A program made the position numbers and the translations under genes. A DNA stretch of 64,000 bases from Domibacillus robiginosus. Lineage in GTDB: Bacteria; Bacillota; Bacilli; Bacillales; Domibacillaceae. Below the pieces are notes generated by a model. The model ran no database searches. It was not told where the DNA came from and saw only the letters and a list, made by a program, of their open reading frames with translations. This document shows, piece after piece, positions 51,591 to 59,156 of this stretch. Positions within the stretch are counted from its first letter, which is position 1. The number at the start of each line of letters is the position of its first letter. The stretch is taken from assembly GCF_000966195.1 (NCBI RefSeq), contig NZ_LAHL01000009.1, positions 186,001 through 250,000 of the forward strand, given 5' to 3'.

Positions 51591-52218
51591 AAAATCCATT
51601 TAAAAATGGATTGTTATCCATTTCTGTGATGATCGATGTTACCGGGCCATGCCCTGGAAGAACAATGGTTTCTTCCGGCAATAGCATAATTTTTTCATGA
51701 ATGCTTGTCATTAGCGTCTCGTGATCTCCCCCTGCAAGGTCTGTACGCCCAATGCTGCCCATAAAAAGAGTATCTCCCGCAAACAGCGCTCCTCCTTCTT
51801 CAAAGTAATAGGAAATGCTGCCTGGTGAATGACCGGGTGTATGTAAGAGCTTAAATGTAAAAAGATCGATAGACAGCTCTTTTTCCTCCTGAATAAGAAT
51901 ATCAGCAGGAGGAGCGGTGATAGCTCCCATGCCTAAGCGGCTGGAACCGTTTAATTCGGCACTTTCAAGCCACTCTGCTTCTTTCTCATGAAGGTAAATT
52001 GGCATATTAAATTCTTGCTTAAGCGGACGAATCGCCCCAATATGATCAAAATGAGCATGGGTCAGTAAAACAGCCAGCGGCTCTAATTGATTTTCTTTTA
52101 GCCAGCCGACAAGCTGGTCGCCTTCTGCGCCAGGATCAAAAACAATACACTTTGACTCATGAGAAAGTATATAACAATTCGTTTGCAGAGGACCTAGCGG
52201 CAATTGAGTCCAATCCAT
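51589..52218 (-). CDS. yqgX: Glyoxalase II-like metallo-beta-lactamase-fold hydrolase YqgX
   Basis: Hydrolase of 209 aa with two metal ions. Signature LLTHAHFDHIG (HxHxDH), later HTPGHSPGSISYYF, LFAGDTLFMGSIGRTDL and LPGHGPVTSI supplying the other His/Asp ligands. The substrate is probably a thioester (hydroxyacylglutathione or bacillithiol analogue) by family; not proved. ATG 52218 is chosen because AAAGGTGGAG lies six nt upstream; the ORF is open nine codons further. Confidence 0.92.
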   Translation of the reverse strand: MDWTQLPLGPLQTNCYILSHESKCIVFDPGAEGDQLVGWLKENQLEPLAVLLTHAHFDHIGAIRPLKQEFNMPIYLHEKEAEWLESAELNGSSRLGMGAITAPPADILIQEEKELSIDLFTFKLLHTPGHSPGSISYYFEEGGALFAGDTLFMGSIGRTDLAGGDHETLMTSIHEKIMLLPEETIVLPGHGPVTSIITEMDNNPFLNGF

Positions 52219-52386
52219 ATTATCTCCACCTTTTTCTTTATTCATTTGTTATCGTAACAGGAAACTGCAGCCGTTAAAAGAATTATCCGCTTTCATCTCG
52301 ACAAACAGAATAAAACCTTATACAATAAAATTATGCTTTACGCTTACATAGTCATTTATGGTTTTTATATAAAGGGGGCTGGTACA

Positions 52387-52563
52387 ATGAACGGGTTAAC
52401 AATTATTTTTGCTCTTATTACCATTCTTGCCGTTTTCAGTACGATTAGCGCTGTAAAAAACAAAAATCTCCTTGGGATCGTGTTTAGTCTAGGTACAGCC
52501 GGTGTGATTGGCTGGTTTACCATTATGACGGTTTTGCACCACGGTTATCCAGCGGCCCATTAA
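52387..52563 (+). CDS. yqgW: DUF2759 small membrane protein (YqgW-like)
   Basis: Protein of 58 aa with two hydrophobic helices (LTIIFALITILAVFSTISAV and LLGIVFSLGTAGVIGWFTI) and the short tail MTVLHHGYPAAH. ATG 52387 follows AAGGGGGCTGG; a longer frame from 52333 lacks a ribosome site. Family DUF2759; placement between yqgX and the yqgS homologue fits B. subtilis YqgW. Function unknown. Confidence 0.82.
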   Translation: MNGLTIIFALITILAVFSTISAVKNKNLLGIVFSLGTAGVIGWFTIMTVLHHGYPAAH

Positions 52564-52598
52564 AAAAACACCTGACTTAAAAGTCAGGTGTTTTTTTA
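52562..52598. terminator. Bidirectional terminator between yqgW and the LtaS-type gene
   Basis: ACACCTGACTT and AAGTCAGGTGT form an 11-bp stem closed by AA-TT pairs, flanked by seven As and seven Ts. Confidence 0.92.
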
Positions 52599-52630
52599 TT
52601 CAATAACCCAGCTTAAATGGGCATTTAATT

Positions 52631-54499
52631 TTATTCTTTTCTTGCAGCATTAGGATCATAGAAGCGAAGTAGATCGCCGTAAATCACCCGGTCAGAATAA
52701 TTCAACTCAGCTGCTGCCTTTTCAATATAAGGCGTACAGTAAGACACATCTGTTTGTTCACCGGTTTGTTTATCCCAGCACGCATCTCCAGCATACACGT
52801 AATCCTCCGTAATAAAACGGCCATCGCGGAATGCTGCAAAGCTTTCATGCTCATCAGACAACAAATCTTGTCCAAACTGAATGTCTCCTTTTGTATCAAT
52901 TCCCAGCAAATGCAGCAGTGTTGGACGTACGTCTACCTGACCACCTACTGTATCAATTTCCTGGCCTTTAACACCTGGAATATGAATCATAAACGGCACT
53001 TTCTGAAGTTCTGCTGATACATATGGCGTGACTTCTTTGCCCAGATACTGAGCCATTGCTTCATTATGATTCTCTGAAATACCGTAATGATCCCCATAAA
53101 GGACAATCACAGAGTTTTCATAAAGTCCTGCTTTTTTCAAATCCTCTACAAACGTTTTTAACGCTTCATCTGTATAGCGAACTGTTACAAAATAACGATT
53201 TAATGTACCGCTGTTTGAGTTAAACTCATCAATCATTTGGTCTTCTTTGTCATAGTAAAATGGATGGTGGTTGGTCAGTGTGATCATTTTCGAATAAAAT
53301 GGCTGCGGCATATCTTGCATCAGTCCAACCGACTGTTCAAAAAATGGAATGTCCTTCATGCCCCAGTTTACACTGTTATCTTCATTCACATCATAATCGT
53401 TTACATCGTAGAAACGCTCATATCCTATTGAATCGTACATGATGTCCCGATTCCAGAAGCTTTTATTGTTTGCATGCATGGCATTAGAAAAATAACCATT
53501 TTCTTTGAGTTTTTCAGCCATTGAGTTAAACTCATTGCCAGAGTGGGTAAAAAACACCGCTCCACGACTTAGTGGATACAGAGCATTTTCTGTTAAAAAT
53601 TCCGCATCAGAGGTTTTCCCTTGCCCTGTCTGGTGGTAATAGTTAGTAAAGTTTAAACTTTCTTTTGCAAAATCATTTAAAAATGGGGTAATTTCCTTGC
53701 CATTTACTTTATTATTTAAAACAAACGACTGTGTGGATTCAACCGATACCATAATTAAGTTTTTACCTTTAGCCGCCCCGAAAAGCGATGGATCTGGTTC
53801 TGCATAATTTGCATCAGAGTAGTTTTCGATTTCAGTCAATTCACTTCCATCCGCCAGCGCACGCTGAGCAGATGATTTAGACTGGAGAAAAATGTCATAT
53901 ATATGATAGTTGAATGTACCAATATTTTTCACAAGCATTTCGCGGTCAAATGTTCTTGTTAAAAGCTGCGGCCGTTCTACTTCTGCCAATCCTAGATTTA
54001 AAAACATAAGCGCAGCAGCTGACAAAAAATATGCGCGGCGGTTCATTTTTGGCATTGGACGGAACTTCACAAATGCCGGCTTGAATTTAAGCAGGAAAAA
54101 CAAAACAATCACATCTGCAAAATACAAAATATCAGCTATATTAAACTCTTCTGTTACACTGTTACCAAGATCCGCAAAGTTGCTTGTTTGAAACAAAAGC
54201 GGCATCGTAATAAAGTCATTAAAAAAGCGATAAAACACAACATTGGCATAAAGCAAAAAACTTAAGAAAAAGCTCATGCCTAGTAAATATCGATTGCGTG
54301 CTTTGTCGCTTTTAAAGAAAAAGCCAATACCCATTGCCAGCATAATAAAGCTAAGGGGGTTAATCAGCAAAATAAATTCTTGAAGTGAGTTTTCAATGTC
54401 CATGTTAAAGCTTGTTTTATAGACGATGTATGTTTTCATCCATAAGAACAAAACGGTTACAGCAATAAGCGAAATGTTGCTGCGTAATGTTCTTTTCAT
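52631..54499 (-). CDS. ltaS: Lipoteichoic acid synthase-type glycerophosphotransferase (YqgS/LtaS family)
   Basis: Sulfatase-fold enzyme of 622 aa. Five N-terminal membrane helices within 10-175 (for example [19 protein letters not shown] and [16 protein letters not shown]). The extracellular catalytic domain, from about 245, has [12 protein letters not shown] (metal-binding Glu), catalytic Thr296 in [11 protein letters not shown] and [16 protein letters not shown] (metal Asp/His). It polymerises glycerol phosphate from phosphatidylglycerol, or primes it as LtaP. B. subtilis has four paralogues; synteny here points to YqgS. ATG 54499 follows GAGGAGGCTG. A SigW-type promoter lies 165 nt upstream. 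Confidence 0.93.
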   Translation of the reverse strand: MKRTLRSNISLIAVTVLFLWMKTYIVYKTSFNMDIENSLQEFILLINPLSFIMLAMGIGFFFKSDKARNRYLLGMSFFLSFLLYANVVFYRFFNDFITMPLLFQTSNFADLGNSVTEEFNIADILYFADVIVLFFLLKFKPAFVKFRPMPKMNRRAYFLSAAALMFLNLGLAEVERPQLLTRTFDREMLVKNIGTFNYHIYDIFLQSKSSAQRALADGSELTEIENYSDANYAEPDPSLFGAAKGKNLIMVSVESTQSFVLNNKVNGKEITPFLNDFAKESLNFTNYYHQTGQGKTSDAEFLTENALYPLSRGAVFFTHSGNEFNSMAEKLKENGYFSNAMHANNKSFWNRDIMYDSIGYERFYDVNDYDVNEDNSVNWGMKDIPFFEQSVGLMQDMPQPFYSKMITLTNHHPFYYDKEDQMIDEFNSNSGTLNRYFVTVRYTDEALKTFVEDLKKAGLYENSVIVLYGDHYGISENHNEAMAQYLGKEVTPYVSAELQKVPFMIHIPGVKGQEIDTVGGQVDVRPTLLHLLGIDTKGDIQFGQDLLSDEHESFAAFRDGRFITEDYVYAGDACWDKQTGEQTDVSYCTPYIEKAAAELNYSDRVIYGDLLRFYDPNAARKE

Positions 54500-54664
54500 T
54501 TTTCAGCCTCCTCGTTACCTCTCTAACAGTGTTCGGGGATCATATTCTTTTTAACCTAGTGTAAATTGTCTTTCACAATCTTAATACTTTTTTTACAAAA
54601 AAGCAAACAGAACGAAAAAGCAGTGCTTTATAATAGCTTCCTGACGATTTCGCTCTTTAATTCA

Positions 54665-54690
54665 TACGCATAGTTTCATAAAAAGTTTCA
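54665..54690 (-). promoter_or_regulatory. SigW-type ECF promoter upstream of the LtaS-type gene
   Basis: On the minus strand TGAAAC (54690-54685), a 16-nt spacer and CGTA (54668-54665): an exact match to the SigW consensus TGAAAC-N16-CGTA. It lies directly after the glcK terminator and gives a leader of about 155 nt. Confidence 0.6.
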
Positions 54691-54696
54691 TAAAAT

Positions 54697-54727
54697 AAAA
54701 AAACAGCTCCGAATGGAACTGTTTTTT
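54697..54727 (-). terminator. Terminator of glcK
   Basis: On the minus strand AAAAAACAGTTCC pairs with GGAGCTGTTTTTT (G-U allowed) around ATTC, followed by Ts. Confidence 0.85.
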
Positions 54728-54730
54728 GCA

Positions 54731-55660
54731 TTATGAAACGGCCATTACTTTTGCTAAATAAGCTGCCCCAATTACGCCGGCATCATTGCCAAGCCGAGCT
54801 TTTTCGAGTGTAAGCACCTCCAGGGCGCGTGGAAAAGTAAATTGCCTTACATATTCCTCTAAAGGGTCTATTAAAGCAGTGCCCGCTTCTGAAACACCGC
54901 CTCCGATCACGATTTTAGCTGGGTTTATTACATTAGCAATATTGCCGACAGCAAGGCCTAAATAAAATGCACAGCGGTCAACCGCATATTTGGCAGCCTC
55001 ATCTCCAGCTGCCGCATGCTCAAATACCGTTCGGGCATCTGGCGCATCTTTTCCCTGCTGTTTATATAAATTCACAATTCCTGTTGCGGATGCTACCGTT
55101 TCAAGGCAGCCATATTTACCGCAGTTACAAGGAAATCCATTTTCAGGCACAACTGTCATATGGCCAATTTCTCCGGCTGACCCGTTTACCCCTGTAATAA
55201 TCATTCCTTTTGAAACAACGCCGCCTCCAACGCCTGTGCCTAGTGTTATGCAAACGACGTCTCCAGTACCTGCGCCAGCTCCTTTCCACATCTCACCGAG
55301 TGCGGCACAGTTAGCATCATTCTCAATAAAGACAGGCAGCTCAATTTCTTTTTCTAAAAGCTCTTTTAAAGGATAGCCATTTGGCCAGCCAATATTTACA
55401 GCACCAGAGATAGTGCCTAATACTGGATCTGCCGGACCTGGAGCACCTACACCTGCAGCCAGTACATCTGCAGGTGTGAGACCGTCTGCTGCCAATTCTT
55501 TGTAAAAAGAACGGGCAATATCTGCCACAATTCGACTGCCTTTATCTGTGCGATCAGTGGGGATAGACCACTTGCGAATAATCTTTCCTTCTGTTGTTAA
55601 AAAAGCTAATTTAATCGTTGTGCCGCCAATGTCAAATGCAGCAAGCCTTTTTTCTGCCAT
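54731..55660 (-). CDS. glcK: Glucokinase (ROK family)
   Basis: ATP-dependent glucose kinase of 309 aa. Phosphate-binding FDIGGTTIKLAF at the start, substrate-binding IENDANCAALGE, LGTGVGGGVV, and the ROK zinc motif HMTV...CNCGKYGCLE. ATG 55660 is chosen (AGAGGGG eight nt upstream); the ATG two codons before has only two nt of spacing. The start lies just downstream of the yqgQ stop, 4-codon scale coupling. Equivalent to yqgR. Confidence 0.94.
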   Translation of the reverse strand: MAEKRLAAFDIGGTTIKLAFLTTEGKIIRKWSIPTDRTDKGSRIVADIARSFYKELAADGLTPADVLAAGVGAPGPADPVLGTISGAVNIGWPNGYPLKELLEKEIELPVFIENDANCAALGEMWKGAGAGTGDVVCITLGTGVGGGVVSKGMIITGVNGSAGEIGHMTVVPENGFPCNCGKYGCLETVASATGIVNLYKQQGKDAPDARTVFEHAAAGDEAAKYAVDRCAFYLGLAVGNIANVINPAKIVIGGGVSEAGTALIDPLEEYVRQFTFPRALEVLTLEKARLGNDAGVIGAAYLAKVMAVS

Positions 55661-55662
55661 TG

Positions 55663-55872
55663 TCATTTCCCCTCTTCTTTTTCTTTTTCAATTGCGATGT
55701 GCTGGCGCAATAAAAGCAGTGCCATTTGGTATTCTTTTGGCTCTACCAGCTGAGACTGATATAATTCCTTTAATTCAAGCTCCATTAATTGCAAATCTGC
55801 TACACGGTTGCCAATGTAAACAAATACACCGTATCTCTTGAGCAACTGCTGTACATCAAAAATGGTTTTCAT
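55663..55872 (-). CDS. yqgQ: YqgQ small helical protein
   Basis: Protein of 69 aa, family YqgQ: MKTIFDVQQLLKRYGVFVYIGNR, then LELKELYQSQLVEPKEYQMALLLL. All helical, no membrane segment. A structure of the B. subtilis protein suggests a nucleic-acid-binding three-helix fold; function unknown. ATG 55872 follows AGGGTGAAAAG. It is embedded between gluP and glcK in the same order as B. subtilis. Confidence 0.9.
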   Translation of the reverse strand: MKTIFDVQQLLKRYGVFVYIGNRVADLQLMELELKELYQSQLVEPKEYQMALLLLRQHIAIEKEKEEGK

Positions 55873-55888
55873 CTTTTCACCCTGCTTT

Positions 55889-57412
55889 TTACTCATTATT
55901 CAGCTTTTGAACTAAATCTTGATACACTTGCTCGTCCGGAGCATATTTTACAGCTTGTTCCGCTGCTTGTGCTGCTTCCTTGTAACGGCTTTGTTCGGAA
56001 TAAATAAGAGCTAAATTGTAATGTGCTTCATGAAAATTACTTCTTAATTGAACTGCTTGTTTAAAATGGCCGGCTGCTTCTGTTAAACGGCCATCGCCTG
56101 CTTTGATAAAACCTAAGTAAAAATAAGTTTCAGCAGAAGGTTTGCCGCCCTTTTCAATAAAATTCGTCAAAATACGCTCAGCTTCCTGCTTGTTTCCGGT
56201 ATCAAGCTCATTTGCAGCTTGAGTATTAACAGATTGCGCGTCCAAAGCTGCGTAACCATGCTGAAATCCGAAAAATAATCCAGCTGCCGTTAAGGCTAAA
56301 GCGACCACTAGAAACAATACTTGTTGAATGAAACGATGCTTTTTCGGAAAGTGAACAATACCTGTTGCTAAAAAACCGCCAACAAGGCCGCCAATGTGGC
56401 CGGCATTATCAATTCCGGGCACTGTAAATCCAAATATTAAATTAATCCCAACTACAACAAGTACGTTCATTCCCATTGTTCGGAAAAACAGCTTTGGCTT
56501 TGTCACACCGAAATAAAGAAGCGCTCCAAACAAACCAAAAATAGCACCACTTGCCCCTGCTGATAAATTAGGAGTAAGTAAAAAACTCAGCAAGCTCCCT
56601 GTAAAACCAGAAAACAAATAAATCCATAGAAATCTTATTCGGCCATATATTTGTTCAACCGCCATACCCAGATAGTATAGCGCCATTGAATTCATTAAAA
56701 GGTGCAGAAGGCCAATGTGAAGAAAGATTGGGGTTATAAAGCGCCACCACTCCCCTTCTAAAATAAGAGGATTAAATTTCGCTCCAAACTGCACAAGCAC
56801 ATCTGTAGTCGTACTGCCTCCAGCAAGAGTCATAAGAAGGAACATCAAAATATTAACGGCTGTAAAAATGTATGTAAAAAATGGCTTTCCATAATAAAAA
56901 AATCGCTTTTCTTCTTCTTTGCGTTTTACTTCATGTGATAATACAGCTCGTTCATATGCAGCGGCTTCATCTTCTGCTCCCTCAAAGTCCCGTTTATCCG
57001 GTACAAGCATTAGGAGCTGCTCCAGCTCTTGAAGCGGGCCGGCTATGTCTTCTTCAGTAAACAAAAGAATGGAAGCTTTTGTTTTTCCGCTTTCGACCGG
57101 CTTGATAAACTGTGTAAATTCGTCAACCGGCTGATGAGGAGATACGATAACATTCAGCATAGAAAGCTTTCTCATTCCTATTTGTTTACGGAGACGTTCA
57201 CCAATCCAAACGGTTTGTTCATTGTCACGCCTCAGAGAGGCAGCCCAGCCAAGATTTTGTCGAGACAGCTTAATGACTGCTGCTTCTTTAACCGAGCGAT
57301 TTTCAAGCAGCATTTCGTTACGGTCCTGACTTAGCTTGAGTAACGTATATTCCTGTTCTACAACAAAGAAATAGGCAAGACGCCAAAATATCAAGTTTGT
57401 TTGCGTTGTCAT
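55889..57412 (-). CDS. gluP: Rhomboid intramembrane protease GluP with C-terminal TPR
   Basis: Protein of 507 aa (YqgP). The cytoplasmic N-terminal domain is 1-180, the rhomboid core about 180-380 with six or seven helices. Catalytic Ser is in LSAGASGAIFGLFGALLYFG and catalytic His in DNAGHIGGLVGG. Two TPR-like repeats lie at 400-500 (AETYFYLGFIKAGDGRLTEAA, AHYNLALIYSEQSRYKEAA). In B. subtilis YqgP helps FtsH degrade the Mg/Mn transporter MgtE. ATG 57412, with only GACGAAAG upstream. Confidence 0.93.
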   Translation of the reverse strand: MTTQTNLIFWRLAYFFVVEQEYTLLKLSQDRNEMLLENRSVKEAAVIKLSRQNLGWAASLRRDNEQTVWIGERLRKQIGMRKLSMLNVIVSPHQPVDEFTQFIKPVESGKTKASILLFTEEDIAGPLQELEQLLMLVPDKRDFEGAEDEAAAYERAVLSHEVKRKEEEKRFFYYGKPFFTYIFTAVNILMFLLMTLAGGSTTTDVLVQFGAKFNPLILEGEWWRFITPIFLHIGLLHLLMNSMALYYLGMAVEQIYGRIRFLWIYLFSGFTGSLLSFLLTPNLSAGASGAIFGLFGALLYFGVTKPKLFFRTMGMNVLVVVGINLIFGFTVPGIDNAGHIGGLVGGFLATGIVHFPKKHRFIQQVLFLVVALALTAAGLFFGFQHGYAALDAQSVNTQAANELDTGNKQEAERILTNFIEKGGKPSAETYFYLGFIKAGDGRLTEAAGHFKQAVQLRSNFHEAHYNLALIYSEQSRYKEAAQAAEQAVKYAPDEQVYQDLVQKLNNE

Positions 57413-57487
57413 TTCATCACTACTTTCGTCCGTCCTGTTGATACCACTATAACGGAACTCGCTCAGACGGTAAAGAAAGAAGGGGCT

Positions 57488-58048
57488 TCAGCAAATAATC
57501 GTTTCTTGATGGGTCACAATTTTCTGAACAGGAATATCGTAATGATCAACAGGTATACATGGATGTATTTGTATAGAAAAAGCCAATGAAATCGTTTGCC
57601 CTATATACGAAGCTAAAAAACGATCATAATATCCGCCCCCAAAACCAATTCTAAAGCCCTCTCGATTAAAAAGCAGGCCAGGCACAATCATTAGCTCAAT
57701 ATCTTTCGGGTTAACATATCGTTTTTCCTGGAGAATCGGTTCGTAAAGACCGGCATATACCGTTTCAAGGTCTGAAAACTTGTTCAATTGATAAAACCGC
57801 ATTTCTTTTGTGCCTGGATAGCACTTTGGCACACATACTCTTTTTCCAGCAAGCCAGGCAGACCGAATAATTTGCCATGTATCCACTTCAAAATCTGCTG
57901 AAACTGTGACAGCAATCATGTTTGCATTCTGCCAATCAGGAAGCGCATACAATCTTGCGGCGATTTCAAAGCTTTCTTGTTCATAAATGGGCCGGCTCAT
58001 TGAAGCAAGCTGCTGTTTTATTTCATCTCTTAGTTTTTTTTTGTTCAT
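57488..58048 (-). CDS. yqgN: 5-formyltetrahydrofolate cyclo-ligase (YqgN)
   Basis: ATP-dependent enzyme of 186 aa that turns 5-formyl-THF into 5,10-methenyl-THF. Signature features: MNKKKLRDEIKQQLASM start, PDWQNANMIAVTVS, IMVPGLLFNREGFRIGFGGGYYDRFL (the glycine-rich nucleotide motif). Family length about 190. ATG 58048 follows AGGAGGGGCAG. Upstream neighbour is rpmG, downstream gluP. Links with folD in folate metabolism. Confidence 0.93.
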   Translation of the reverse strand: MNKKKLRDEIKQQLASMSRPIYEQESFEIAARLYALPDWQNANMIAVTVSADFEVDTWQIIRSAWLAGKRVCVPKCYPGTKEMRFYQLNKFSDLETVYAGLYEPILQEKRYVNPKDIELMIVPGLLFNREGFRIGFGGGYYDRFLASYIGQTISLAFSIQIHPCIPVDHYDIPVQKIVTHQETIIC

Positions 58049-58063
58049 CTGCCCCTCCTAAAA

Positions 58064-58093
58064 GAAAAAACAGCAGGAAGTCTCCTGCTGTTT
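58064..58093 (-). terminator. Terminator of rpmG
   Basis: On the minus strand AAACAGCAGGA pairs with TCCTGCTGTTT around GACT, followed by TTTCTTTT. It starts within the rpmG stop codon. Confidence 0.85.
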
Positions 58094-58241
58094 ACTTTGT
58101 TTCACGATGCACTGTTACTTTTTTCAAGCGCGGGCTGTATTTTTTCAACTCGAGACGATCCGGGTTGTTACGTTTGTTTTTAGTTGTAATATAGTTACGG
58201 TCACCGCTCTCAGTGCAAGCTAATGTAATGTTTACACGCAT
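58092..58241 (-). CDS. rpmG: 50S ribosomal protein L33, cysteine-poor form
   Basis: Ribosomal protein of 49 aa too short for most ORF callers. Product starts [20 protein letters not shown], then [21 protein letters not shown] and ends VHRETK, a clear L33. Only one of the four zinc cysteines is left: CxxC is CTES, and the second CxxC region reads YSPRLKK. This is a C-minus, zinc-independent variant even though the rest resembles the C-plus RpmGA. ATG 58241 follows GGAGGGAAAAAC. A terminator follows. Confidence 0.93.
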   Translation of the reverse strand: MRVNITLACTESGDRNYITTKNKRNNPDRLELKKYSPRLKKVTVHRETK

Positions 58242-58292
58242 GTTTTTCCCTCCAAACTTGTCTCGCTTATTTTCAAGTCGTTTGCGACTTTA

Positions 58293-59156
58293 CTATAATA
58301 GCACCTTTTCATCAGAAATACCAGCCTGTTTTTTCAACATTGATGAATATACATCAAGCCGCTCTGCCAATCGCTCATTTTCGCTTAAAACAGAAGCAGG
58401 AAACGTGTTTGAAAGCGGATAAAATGGCTGCAGACGATTTGTAATTCCCGGTATTCCCCGCTTAAGCCGCTTTTCAGCCAGCTTATAAGCAGGATGAGTG
58501 CCAATATCCTGCCAATAGGCATTCGTTTCATAAACATAAATCGGCTCTTGATTAGCTAACAACATTGGAAACACGTCCTGTGCAAAATCCGCTTTTCCAT
58601 AAAGTGTATAGTCTTCAAACAAGGAAGGCTCAACCAAATAAATTCCTGTGCTGACCTGGTTGGTCCATAACTGAACATTAGTAGGCTTTTCAAGAAAAGA
58701 AAGCAGTTTTCCGTTCTGGTCTGCCAGGCAGACGCCAAACTGTTCGGGACGCTCCGCTCTTGCAGTAACAATGGTAATGCGGGCACCTTTTTCTTTATGG
58801 AATTTGTATGCCTTTCGCAGAGGAACATTTGTTAGTGCATCTCCACTTAAAACAGCCAGTGTTTCTTTAAATAACCCTCCTGAAGCAAATAAGCTTCCGG
58901 CAGTTCCAAGCGGTTCACACTCTTCTATATATTGAATATCAAGTCCATTTTGATGACCGAAACCTGCATGCTGCTGAATAACTTCCTTTTTATAACAAAC
59001 CGTCATGATCACGCGGTAAATCTTATTTCTTTTAAAAACATTTAAGTTGTAATCTAAAAGAGGTTTACCCAGTAATGGGACCATTGGCTTTGGTACGTGG
59101 TCAGTTATTGGGCGCAGTCGCTTCCCGCGGCCCCCAGCAAGCAGAATGCCTATCAT
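58293..59156 (-). CDS. Sugar-1-phosphate nucleotidyltransferase
   Basis: NTP_transferase-fold enzyme of 287 aa. N-terminal nucleotide motif ILLAGGRGKRLRPITDHVPKPM, then PLLGKPLLDYNL, LSGDALTNV (metal Asp), FLEKPT and WQDIGTHPAY. It lacks the left-handed beta-helix of GlmU, so it is a single-domain RmlA/GalU/GMPP type. It probably makes NDP-glucose or NDP-mannose; the base and sugar cannot be fixed from sequence. Its ATG overlaps the stop of the glycosyltransferase by 4 nt, so it is in one operon with it and the DUF4912 gene, likely supplying the donor. Confidence 0.88.
   Translation of the reverse strand: MIGILLAGGRGKRLRPITDHVPKPMVPLLGKPLLDYNLNVFKRNKIYRVIMTVCYKKEVIQQHAGFGHQNGLDIQYIEECEPLGTAGSLFASGGLFKETLAVLSGDALTNVPLRKAYKFHKEKGARITIVTARAERPEQFGVCLADQNGKLLSFLEKPTNVQLWTNQVSTGIYLVEPSLFEDYTLYGKADFAQDVFPMLLANQEPIYVYETNAYWQDIGTHPAYKLAEKRLKRGIPGITNRLQPFYPLSNTFPASVLSENERLAERLDVYSSMLKKQAGISDEKVLL

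Noticed and set aside
58275-58290. Hairpin AAGTCG-CGACTT between the nucleotidyltransferase gene and rpmG
   Set aside because: Only six pairs and no T-run on either side, so it is not listed as a terminator or a ribosomal-protein leader element.
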